5,514 nt of DNA from NCBI GenBank assembly GCA_016649455.1, contig JAENXO010000200.1, positions 1 to 5,514 on the forward strand, given 5' to 3'. The DNA comes from Gemmatimonadota bacterium. Its GTDB lineage: Bacteria; Gemmatimonadota; Gemmatimonadetes; Palauibacterales; Palauibacteraceae. A program made the position numbers and the translations under genes. Each line of letters begins with the position of its first letter. The first letter of the stretch is position 1. The notes under the pieces were generated by a model. It did not search any database. It was not told where the DNA came from and saw only the letters and a list, made by a program, of their open reading frames with translations. Positions 1-5,514 of this stretch are shown here, one piece after another.

Positions 1-1061
1 ACTTCGTACAGCCCGGAATCCCGCACGAAATCGTACACCTGGTCGAAGATGCCGGTCGTGTGGCCGTCCAGTCCGATCACGAAACAGCCGTTCACCGTGA
101 CTCCGCTTGATTGTATTGTATCGATCGCCGAGCGATACTCTGCATAATGTCGGAGCTTCCAGTCGTTGTGCTGCTCCAGGCCCGCCAGGCCATCCGTGAC
201 CGGGCTTTCGAACCCTACCAGGACCTGCGCGCACCCGCTCTCCCTCATCATGCCGAGCAGTTCGGTATCTCTGGCCACCGAGAGGTCGGTCTCGGCGAAC
301 CAGCGGAACCGGCGGTCGCCCAGCTCCGACAGCAGCTGCTTCCAGTACGGTCGGTTCACGAACGCGTTGTCGTCCGCGAATTCAATGAACGGTTCGTCCC
401 AGATCTCGAGGATCCGGTCGATCTCCGCCACCACGTTCGCCACTGGCTTCTGCTTGTAGCGATCGGTGAGCAGCACCGAGCTGGCGCAGAATTCACACCG
501 GTGGGGACAGCCGCGGCTCGCCTGCACGGTCAGCCGGTTGTACGAGGGGATGTCGAGCAGGTCGTAGGCTGGTACGGGAGCATCTCCGAGGTTGAAGTCG
601 TGCGGACGGCCGTCGTACACGCGCTCCGGCTCGCCCGCCTCGAAGTCGGACAGGAGCTGCCGCCAGCAGGGTTCCCCCTCTCCCAGCACCACCGCGTGGC
701 AGTGCAGCGCCGCCTCTCCCGGCAGCACGGTGGCGTGGGGCCCGCCGATCACGACCGACGTGCCCTGCGCCCGATACCGATCGGCCAGCTCGTACGCTTC
801 GAGGATCTGGGCGCTGTACGAGGAGATGGCCACCAGGTCGAAGCCGTTCGGGAGTTCCTCGAGGGAGCGCGGATTCGGCACCTCGAAATACTCCACCTCG
901 TGCTCCGGCGGGGTCAGCGCGGCCAGGGTCAGAAGTCCCAGGCTCGGGAGCGAAGCAATCACCTCACTGCGCTCCACGAAACCGGGCAGGGTGAGGCCGA
1001 GACTCACGAGTTCCTCGTCCACGACCCGGATTCCGCTCAGGGCCAGCAGGCCGATTTTCAT
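1..1061 (-). CDS. B12-binding-domain radical SAM protein, 3' end cut by window edge
   Basis: The reverse strand from the ATG at 1061 is open to position 1, giving 353 codons plus two bases and no stop; the C-terminus lies outside the window. Residues about 1-150 look like a cobalamin-binding Rossmann fold: DLVAISSYSA near 75-84, then VVIGGPHATVLPGEA near 103-117 and VVLGEGE near 124-130. The DxHxxG histidine motif of base-off B12 enzymes is absent, as is common in this class. The radical SAM core follows, with GCPHRCEFC giving the CxxxCxxC cluster ligands C185, C189 and C192 (complement of about 486-509). A likely beta-strand motif, FIEFADDNAF, lies near 225-234 and VGFESP near 282-287. Family members use a 4Fe-4S cluster and S-adenosylmethionine for radical chemistry such as methylation, cyclisation or lipid and cofactor modification; the substrate here is unknown. 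The start overlaps the upstream membrane-protein stop (ATGA), implying translational coupling. The family is confident, the function is not. Confidence 0.93.
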   Translation of the reverse strand, partial: MKIGLLALSGIRVVDEELVSLGLTLPGFVERSEVIASLPSLGLLTLAALTPPEHEVEYFEVPNPRSLEELPNGFDLVAISSYSAQILEAYELADRYRAQGTSVVIGGPHATVLPGEAALHCHAVVLGEGEPCWRQLLSDFEAGEPERVYDGRPHDFNLGDAPVPAYDLLDIPSYNRLTVQASRGCPHRCEFCASSVLLTDRYKQKPVANVVAEIDRILEIWDEPFIEFADDNAFVNRPYWKQLLSELGDRRFRWFAETDLSVARDTELLGMMRESGCAQVLVGFESPVTDGLAGLEQHNDWKLRHYAEYRSAIDTIQSSGVTVNGCFVIGLDGHTTGIFDQVYDFVRDSGLYE

Positions 1062-1435
1062 GGGATCACGAGCCTCCACAGAAATGCGACGATCGCCACG
1101 GTGACGGCGCCCGCCGGGATGAAGAACAGGTGGCGGAACGCATCGCGGAATGCAGACAGGTAGCACACGGCGGGCATGGCTACTGCCCCGAGGATCAGCA
1201 GGTAGCCTGGCAACTCAAGGCCGGAGGTCAGACCCAGCGACTCGGCCGTGAGCGCGAAGGAGAGGTTCAGCAGGCCGATCCCGAAGAAGGCGATGTGCCC
1301 GAGCCGCACCATGCGCCGGCGCCAGGCCGTGTATCCGCCGAGCCATTCCTCACCATGGAAGAACAGGCCGGTGGTCGCCCCGGCGAGGGCGCCGAACAGG
1401 AAACTGATCCATGCGGCGTACAGGTTGATCGTCAT
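1058..1435 (-). CDS. Small four-helix integral membrane protein, unknown function
   Basis: I do not recognise the family by name. From the ATG at 1435 it encodes 125 residues with four hydrophobic segments at about 6-26, 46-63, 76-96 and 102-122. The loops after helix 1 (TAWRRRMVR, 36-44) and after helix 3 (FRDAFRH, 96-102) are basic, so by the positive-inside rule both are cytoplasmic and both termini would be outside. No signal peptide, cysteine pair or catalytic motif stands out. An upstream in-frame ATG at 1471 would add 12 residues, but no ribosome binding site precedes it. GGAAAG lies about 8 nt before the ATG at 1435, which is why I prefer that start. The stop codon shares the bases ATGA with the start of the radical SAM gene, so the two are probably one operon and may act together at the inner membrane. 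Confidence 0.75.
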   Translation of the reverse strand: MTINLYAAWISFLFGALAGATTGLFFHGEEWLGGYTAWRRRMVRLGHIAFFGIGLLNLSFALTAESLGLTSGLELPGYLLILGAVAMPAVCYLSAFRDAFRHLFFIPAGAVTVAIVAFLWRLVIP

Positions 1436-1585
1436 CACACAGGCTTTCCGGACGCTTCGCGGCCCAGTCATCGCGCGAGGCGGGGGTGTGAACGCGACTC
1501 GATAATATAGACTGCGTGATAATCAACGGCGAACCTCGACCGTCCCCTGTTCCTCTCCGAGACGTTCCGCGTAGAATGCCCCGTC
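1436..1585. promoter_or_regulatory. Divergent intergenic region with an AT-rich promoter-like patch
   Basis: This gap separates the leftward membrane/radical SAM unit from the rightward ABC-F gene, so both promoters should lie here. The only AT-rich stretch in otherwise GC-rich DNA is 1501-1526, which holds two copies of GATAAT (1501-1506 and 1518-1523). For the rightward gene, GCGACT (1494-1499) and GATAAT (1518-1523) are 18 bp apart and match the sigma-70 consensus at 8 of 12 positions. On the reverse strand TTGATT (complement of 1521-1526) and TATTAT (complement of 1502-1507) are only 13 bp apart, too close for a normal promoter. The patch is a reasonable promoter location, but exact boxes are inference. 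Confidence 0.35.
1572..1577 (+). promoter_or_regulatory. Possible -10 box for a leaderless ABC-F transcript
   Basis: TAGAAT matches the -10 consensus TATAAT at five of six positions and ends 8 bp before the ABC-F ATG. Transcription would start at or next to the start codon. That fits the absence of any Shine-Dalgarno-like sequence in the 20 bases before the ATG. No good -35 box sits 16-18 bp upstream (GTTCCT at 1549-1554 is weak), so this is tentative and competes with the AT-rich patch near 1518. Confidence 0.3.
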
Positions 1586-3559
1586 ATGATATCGATCTCA
1601 TCTCTCGGCAAGTGGTACGGCGACCAGACGCTGTTCACCGACGCCTCGTTCCAGCTCAACCGGGGCGAGCGCTACGGGCTCATAGGCGCGAACGGCTCGG
1701 GCAAGACGACGCTGCTCAACATCCTGAGCGGCGAACTCGATCCATCCGAAGGCTCCGTATCGATCCCGAAGAGCGTACGGCTCGGAATCCTCAGGCAGGA
1801 CCAGTTCCTGTACGGTGAAGAGGAGATCCTCGGGGTGGCGATGATGGGCAACTCCGAGCTATGGCAGGCGATGGTCGAGAAGGAGGCACTGCTCGAGGCC
1901 GACGAGGCCGAGTTCGACGCCGAGCGATTCTACGTGCTCGAGGAGACGATCCAGCGACACGACGGATACGCCGCCGAGGCCCGTGCAGCCGAGATCCTCG
2001 AGGGGTTGGGACTCCCGACGGAAGTCCACCGCCGGCCCCTGTCCACGCTCTCCGGCGGATTCAAGCTGCGGGTGCTGCTCGCCCAGGCGCTGGCCGGCTC
2101 ACCGGATATCCTGCTGCTGGATGAGCCGACGAACCACCTCGACATCCTTTCGATCCGCTGGCTGGAGAAGTTCTTGAGGGAATTCTCGGGCCCGGCGGTC
2201 ATCATCTCGCACGACCACCGTTTCCTCGACAACATTTCCACGCACATTCTCGACGTGGACTACCAGACCGTCACCATGTACGGGGGCAATTACGACGACT
2301 TCTTGCGCGGCAAGCAGGAGGAACGGGACCGGCGTGAGAAGGAGATCGCGAGCCGCGAGCGGGAGATCGCACATCACCAGCTGTTCGTGGACCGATTCCG
2401 AGCCAAGGCAAGCAAGGCCCGCCAGGCCCAGAGCAAGATGCGCCTGATCGAGAAGAAGTCCGACTCTCTCCAGTCGCTGCCCACCAGTTCCCGGCGCTAT
2501 CCGAAATTCCGGTTCGAGCCAAGGCGGCACAGCGGGCGCGAGGTGCTCGAGATCAAGAACATCCGGAAGGCGTTCGGCGACAACGAGGTGCTGCACGGAG
2601 TCGATCTGACGGTGCACCGGGGTGACCGGATCGCGATCATGGGTCCGAACGGAATCGGCAAATCGACGCTGCTCAAGATCGTCATGGGAGACCTCGAGCC
2701 CGATGCCGGAAGCGTCAAATGGGGATACGAGACGCACCCGGGCTACTTCGCGCAGGACCACCAGGAGCAATTCGAGAGCCCTGACCACACGGCGCAGGAC
2801 TGGATCTCAGGCTTCTGTCCGGGCAAGACGATCGGCTTCATCCGGGGCGAGATGGGACGCGTGCTGTTCTCGGGCGACGAGGCCGAGAAGAAGCTCGAAG
2901 CACTGTCCGGGGGCGAGGCCGCACGCCTGGTGTTCTGCAAACTCGCGATCGAGCGCCCGAACGTGCTGGTGCTGGACGAGCCGACGAACCATCTCGACCT
3001 CGAGTCGATCGAGGCGCTGGTCGGGAGCCTGAGGCAGTTCGACGGTACGCTCATCTTCGTATCGCACGACCGCTGGTTCGTCTCCAAACTCGCCAACCGG
3101 ATCGTGGAGATCACGCCGGGCGGAATCCGCGACTACCAGGGCACCTACGAGGCCTACGTCCACGATTGCGGCGACGACCACCTGGACGTGGACACCGTGG
3201 TGATAAAGGCCCGCGCGCAGAAGCGGGGCAAGAAGACCGCGAACGAGGATGGGTCAGCGCCAGACGATGCTGCCGTGCCGGCCAGGAATCGAAAGAAGCC
3301 GAAGAAGGGCTCCGCCGACGATGCGGACCGGACCCGGGCACTGGCCGGACGTCGGGATGAGATCACGGCGCGGATCGAGACCGCCGAGTCCAGAATCGAG
3401 GCGATCGACGGCACGTTCGCGGATCCGGGGTTCTATGAGGGAACGGCTCCGGAGAAGGTGCGGAAGCTCGAGTCGGAACGGAATGACCTGCTGGCGGAGG
3501 TGGAGAACCTGGTGAGCGAATGGGAACAGATCGAAGGGGAGCTCGAGCAGCTCCAGTAG
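1586..3559 (+). CDS. ABC-F family ATPase, YbiT-like, with added C-terminal coiled-coil domain
   Basis: This is a 657-residue tandem ABC ATPase without membrane segments, typical of ABC-F proteins that bind the ribosomal E site and affect translation. The first ABC domain has Walker A GANGSGKTT (34-42), signature LSGGF (155-159), Walker B and catalytic glutamate in ILLLDEPTNHLD (175-186, E180) and switch H209. A basic helical linker at about 240-305, including FVDRFRAKASKARQAQSK, is the tRNA-contacting linker of the family. The second domain has Walker A GPNGIGKST (353-361), signature LSGGEAAR (440-447), Walker B VLVLDEPTNHLD (460-471, E465) and H494. Phrases such as SIRWLEKFL, VSHDRWFVSKLANRIVEITP and GYFAQDHQEQFE resemble E. 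coli YbiT, recalled as about 530 residues. This protein adds about 120 residues: a lysine-rich linker (541-575) and a coiled coil (581-655) like the Uup-type C-terminal domain. Both ATP sites look intact. Self-immunity or antibiotic resistance roles exist in other ABC-F branches, but nothing here indicates one. Confidence 0.96.
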   Translation: MISISSLGKWYGDQTLFTDASFQLNRGERYGLIGANGSGKTTLLNILSGELDPSEGSVSIPKSVRLGILRQDQFLYGEEEILGVAMMGNSELWQAMVEKEALLEADEAEFDAERFYVLEETIQRHDGYAAEARAAEILEGLGLPTEVHRRPLSTLSGGFKLRVLLAQALAGSPDILLLDEPTNHLDILSIRWLEKFLREFSGPAVIISHDHRFLDNISTHILDVDYQTVTMYGGNYDDFLRGKQEERDRREKEIASREREIAHHQLFVDRFRAKASKARQAQSKMRLIEKKSDSLQSLPTSSRRYPKFRFEPRRHSGREVLEIKNIRKAFGDNEVLHGVDLTVHRGDRIAIMGPNGIGKSTLLKIVMGDLEPDAGSVKWGYETHPGYFAQDHQEQFESPDHTAQDWISGFCPGKTIGFIRGEMGRVLFSGDEAEKKLEALSGGEAARLVFCKLAIERPNVLVLDEPTNHLDLESIEALVGSLRQFDGTLIFVSHDRWFVSKLANRIVEITPGGIRDYQGTYEAYVHDCGDDHLDVDTVVIKARAQKRGKKTANEDGSAPDDAAVPARNRKKPKKGSADDADRTRALAGRRDEITARIETAESRIEAIDGTFADPGFYEGTAPEKVRKLESERNDLLAEVENLVSEWEQIEGELEQLQ

Positions 3560-3666
3560 CAGGCGGGCATGCACTCCCCCGGGCCGAGTAAACTTGGTCC
3601 ATTCGGGCCAGCGAATCTATGTTGGGCTATTGTAGCGAACGTCCTTCACACACGGGAGCACGCGTA
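3560..3666 (+). promoter_or_regulatory. Intergenic region with weak promoter candidate for the lipoprotein gene
   Basis: The gap between the ABC-F and lipoprotein genes contains TTGGTC (3594-3599) and TATGTT (3618-3623), 18 bp apart. They match the sigma-70 -35 and -10 boxes at about 3 and 4 of 6 positions. This is compatible with a separate promoter, but weak. A short stem (TTGGTCC/GGGCCAG with G-U pairs, 3594-3611) overlaps the -35 candidate and lacks a following T-run, so I do not call it a terminator. Confidence 0.2.
3655..3658 (+). promoter_or_regulatory. Ribosome binding site that marks the ATG at 3667
   Basis: GGAG (within GGGAG, 3654-3658) lies 8 nt before the ATG at 3667, ideal Shine-Dalgarno spacing. 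It decides the start of the lipoprotein gene. It points to an ATG that is out of frame with the rest of the protein, the main reason to suspect a frameshift in the signal peptide. Confidence 0.6.
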
Positions 3667-4213
3667 ATGAATACCGCATGCCCTGTTTGCGGCCGGACTC
3701 GCGATCGTGCTCGCGGGATGCGGCGGCGGGATCTCGACCAACACGGATTGGGATCAGTCGACCGACTTCTCGGCATTCTCCACCTACAGCTGGTTCGACG
3801 CCCGGAGCACGGGCGCGAACGACATCAACAGCGGCCGGATCAGACAGGCCGTGGACTCGCAGCTGGCCGCCAAGGGCTTGCGGAAGGTGAGCTCCGGCGG
3901 CGACCTGGCCGTGAGCTACCAGGTCTCGTCCCAGGAGCGCAGCTCCTACAGCACCATGAGCACTGGTTGGGGTGGCGGATACGGGATGATGGGGCCGACC
4001 ATGGGCATGGGTATGGGATCCAGTACGACGACCCAGACGACCTGGCAGGAGGGGACGCTGGTTCTGGGCATGTTCGATGGCGCCACCAGGAAGCAGCTGT
4101 GGCACGGAACCGCGACCACGGACCTCGACCAGAACAGTTCGCCCGACGATCGCACCAGGACGATCAACGAGGCGGTAAGCAAGATGCTCGAAGACTTTCC
4201 GTCGGGTGGCTGA
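3667..4213 (+). CDS. DUF4136-type outer-membrane lipoprotein with apparent frameshift in signal peptide
   Basis: The continuous frame is best read from the GTG at 3707 to the TGA at 4211-4213 (168 residues), but that start leaves only MLAGC before the mature protein. The same frame upstream reads FAAGLAIVLAGC, a lipoprotein signal peptide with lipobox LAGC and lipidated cysteine at 3719-3721. A TGA at 3668-3670 closes that frame, with no ATG, GTG or TTG between it and 3707. The ATG at 3667 has a good ribosome binding site but is one frame off; removing one base near 3677-3683 would give a complete signal peptide. Glycines follow the cysteine, with no aspartate at +2, suggesting outer-membrane sorting. 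The mature part resembles DUF4136: TDFSAFSTYSWF near 19-30 (numbered from 3707), RIRQAVDSQLAAKG near 44-57, DLAVSYQ near 66-72, LWHGTAT near 131-137 and INEAVSKML near 153-161. Function is unknown in the family. A Gly/Met-rich loop occupies 87-104. Confidence 0.82.
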
Positions 4214-5246
4214 TCCGGGCAGCGATTTGAATCGGTCTCGTTCTTCGGTGCGGTCTACTCAGATTCCGGTTGTGCGGCGGGTACACCTCACGCCCTACAC
4301 GGAATTGCTCGAGAGGATCGGTGCGCCCGTCGACCGGCTCTTGAGCAAGGCCGGGCTGCCGCTACGCGAGCAGCCCGGCGCCGTGTACGTCTCCAACCGG
4401 CGTTACTTCGAATTTCTGGACCTGGCGGCGAGGTCGCAGGGAATCCGCGACCTCGGCTATCAGGCCGGAATGCGTGTCGGCCGGTCGCGGCTTTCGAAGA
4501 ACCTCGCAACGCGGATTGACCAGGCTCCAAGCCTGTACGTGGCGCTGAAGTGCTTCCAGCGGGACATCCATGCTGACGCGAACCGCATCGTGACTGCGCT
4601 TGTCGAACGGGACGACCGACTTCTCTTCGTGCAGCGAAGCTCGAGCGACGCGGGTCCCGTCGGTTGGGAGACCAGTGAGCAACTCGTTGCCATGATGTTC
4701 CTGGACATAGTCCGCCACTTTGCCGGCGAGTATTGGTTCCCGGCAGAGGTCTCTACCCGTTCCGAGTTCATTCCCCTGGGCGCCCTGGACGTGCTGCCGG
4801 ACACGAAGTGGCGGGGGGGCGAACTCTCGCTGCTCATCCCGGTGCCAAGGCATATCCTGTTCCTTCCACCGCAGGGGCTTCCGGTACAGGCAGACGAACG
4901 CAACGTCCCCCCACCTCTCCCCTCCCTCGACGATTTCACGGATACCCTCCGGGAAGTGCTCAAGGGACACCTGGCTGACGGCACCGCCAGCCTGGAGCTT
5001 GCAGCGGACATCGTTGGTACCGCCCCGCGCACGCTGCAGCGCATGTTGGCCGGGAACGAAACTTCGTTTTCCGAGGTCGTGGATCGGGCGCGCTACGAAG
5101 TAGCGTCCTCCCTCATGGCCGATCCGACTTTCCGGATCGCTGATGTTGCCCACGCTGCCGGCTACAAGAGCCCCACGAATTTCTCCCGCGCCTTCCGGCG
5201 TGTTTCGGGTGTAACTCCACGCGAGTATCGGCGCCTCCAGCGTTAG
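4206..5246 (+). CDS. AraC-family transcriptional regulator
   Basis: The product is up to 346 residues. The C-terminal 100 residues form the AraC/XylS DNA-binding domain. The first helix-turn-helix is at about 262-283 (LELAADIVGTAPRTLQRML). The second is at 311-343, with IADVAHAAGY, the FSRAFRR helix and GVTPREYRR, the family signature. The N-terminal 25-220 resembles the AraC-family ligand-binding region of OruR/ArgR-like regulators (Arabinose_bd type), for example YFEFLDLAARSQGIRDLGYQAG at 67-88; the inducer cannot be read. The GTG at 4206 overlaps the lipoprotein stop by 8 bp, but no clear ribosome binding site precedes it. TTG 4227, GTG 4248 and GTG 4272 are in-frame alternatives that keep the whole conserved domain, which begins near HLTPYTELL (27-35). 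The true start may therefore be later. The exported-protein gene downstream in the same direction is a plausible target, by position only. Confidence 0.92.
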   Translation: MADPGSDLNRSRSSVRSTQIPVVRRVHLTPYTELLERIGAPVDRLLSKAGLPLREQPGAVYVSNRRYFEFLDLAARSQGIRDLGYQAGMRVGRSRLSKNLATRIDQAPSLYVALKCFQRDIHADANRIVTALVERDDRLLFVQRSSSDAGPVGWETSEQLVAMMFLDIVRHFAGEYWFPAEVSTRSEFIPLGALDVLPDTKWRGGELSLLIPVPRHILFLPPQGLPVQADERNVPPPLPSLDDFTDTLREVLKGHLADGTASLELAADIVGTAPRTLQRMLAGNETSFSEVVDRARYEVASSLMADPTFRIADVAHAAGYKSPTNFSRAFRRVSGVTPREYRRLQR

Positions 5247-5404
5247 CATCGAACTCGATGGCTGGTGGCGCGCAGTGATTCCTTTTCGCTGCAACTGTTC
5301 GGCCAGTTAGTATATGCTGGAGTGCTCAATAGATTGGATTGTGGTCATCCAGAGGACCTGACCGCTGGACGGCCCCCTGTGTAACTTGCGATGAGGAACA
5401 GCAC
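5247..5404 (+). promoter_or_regulatory. Intergenic region upstream of exported-protein gene, likely promoter/operator
   Basis: This 158-bp gap follows the AraC-family gene. It holds an AT-rich element, TTAGTATATG (5307-5316), that could serve as a -10 region, but I see no convincing -35 box at normal spacing. Two interlocked inverted repeats, GGTCA-N11-TGACC (5343-5363) and TCCAG-N12-CTGGA (5348-5369), lie downstream of it and could be an operator or chance. CATCGA-AC-TCGATG (5247-5260) sits directly after the AraC stop; it has no T-run and is not a standard terminator. Confidence 0.3.
5393..5397 (+). promoter_or_regulatory. Ribosome binding site of the exported-protein gene
   Basis: GAGGA lies 7 nt before the ATG at 5405, a strong Shine-Dalgarno match at normal spacing. 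It selects this ATG over the out-of-frame ATG at 5391. Confidence 0.75.
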
Positions 5405-5514
5405 ATGTCTCGGTTGCCGCGCGCGTCGGTTCCCTCGACCCCCCTGATGTTCGCAGCCGGGATCGCTCTGCTCATCGGGATCCACCCTGCGCTCGCGCAG
5501 GAAGCCGATTCCCC
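5405..5514 (+). CDS. Exported protein, N-terminal fragment with Sec signal peptide
   Basis: Only 36 codons and two bases are in the window. The start has a short basic region (MSRLPRASVPSTP), a hydrophobic core (LMFAAGIALLIGIHP, 14-28) and the signal peptidase I site ALA-Q near 29-32, followed by QEADSP. There is no lipobox cysteine, so the product should be periplasmic or in the outer membrane. Signal peptides ending ALAQE are frequent on TonB-dependent receptors and other outer-membrane proteins, but no mature domain is visible and I do not assign a function. It follows an AraC-family regulator in the same direction, which may control it. Confidence 0.72.
   Translation, partial: MSRLPRASVPSTPLMFAAGIALLIGIHPALAQEADS

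Noticed and set aside
111..1163. Long rightward open frame opposite the radical SAM gene
   Set aside because: Its translation is Arg/His/Gln-rich with no domain. The opposite strand encodes a clear B12-binding and CxxxCxxC radical SAM protein over the same bases.
1468..1659. Small leftward frame spanning the divergent gap
   Set aside because: It covers the promoter region and the ABC-F start, lacks a ribosome binding site and shows no conserved or hydrophobic feature.
2099..2788. Leftward open frame of 229 codons inside the ABC-F gene
   Set aside because: It is antisense to intact Walker and signature motifs of the ABC-F ATPase and has no recognisable domain of its own.
1586..3559. ABC-F gene as an antibiotic-resistance determinant
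   Set aside because: The sequence resembles the housekeeping YbiT type, and nothing nearby suggests a resistance or antibiotic biosynthesis locus.
3594..3611. Stem-loop after the ABC-F gene as a terminator
   Set aside because: The stem is short, depends on G-U pairs, and no T-run follows.
3619..4230. Rightward frame of 203 codons overlapping the lipoprotein gene
   Set aside because: Beyond the ATG at 3667 it is Arg-rich and featureless, while the neighbouring frame carries the lipobox and DUF4136-like motifs. I use only its ATG 3667 as the likely ancestral start.
5247..5260. Palindrome CATCGA-AC-TCGATG just after the AraC-family stop as a terminator
   Set aside because: The usable stem is only about five pairs, with no T-run next to it; a chance palindrome of this size is likely.
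4362..5294. Long leftward open frame (310 codons) opposite the AraC-family gene
   Set aside because: The rightward strand encodes a recognisable AraC/XylS DNA-binding domain. The antisense product shows no motif, and GC-rich codon bias produces such shadows.

Overview
The window comes from a GC-rich Gram-negative bacterium. A Lol-type lipoprotein and a Sec-exported protein point to an outer membrane. The AraC-type regulator and the YbiT-like ABC-F ATPase resemble proteobacterial relatives, but the sequence does not fix the lineage. There is no rRNA, tRNA, insertion sequence, CRISPR array or phage gene, and composition does not change visibly along the window. It reads as ordinary chromosomal sequence carrying five genes plus one gene fragment.

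Layout. Positions 1-1435 hold a leftward two-gene unit. A small four-helix membrane protein (1435-1058) overlaps, by the tetranucleotide ATGA, a cobalamin-binding-domain radical SAM protein (1061-1) that runs off the left edge. A divergent intergenic region of about 150 bp (1436-1585) separates this unit from a rightward set: a YbiT-like ABC-F translation ATPase with an added C-terminal coiled-coil domain (1586-3559); a DUF4136-type lipoprotein (about 3667-4213) whose signal peptide appears frameshifted from its start codon; an AraC-family regulator (4206-5246) overlapping the lipoprotein's 3' end; and, after about 160 bp, the first 36 codons of a protein with a Sec signal peptide (from 5405, cut by the right edge).

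How they fit together. The radical SAM and membrane proteins are probably co-translated and may work together, for example in modifying a lipid, a small molecule or an envelope component; the substrate cannot be read from the sequence. The ABC-F gene looks like an independent housekeeping gene, possibly translated from a leaderless or nearly leaderless mRNA. The AraC-family gene lies just upstream of the exported-protein gene in the same direction, so local regulation is plausible but unproven. I found no clear new defence or mobile system. The points most worth checking are the broken signal peptide of the lipoprotein, the radical SAM/membrane pair, and the extra C-terminal domain on the YbiT-like protein.
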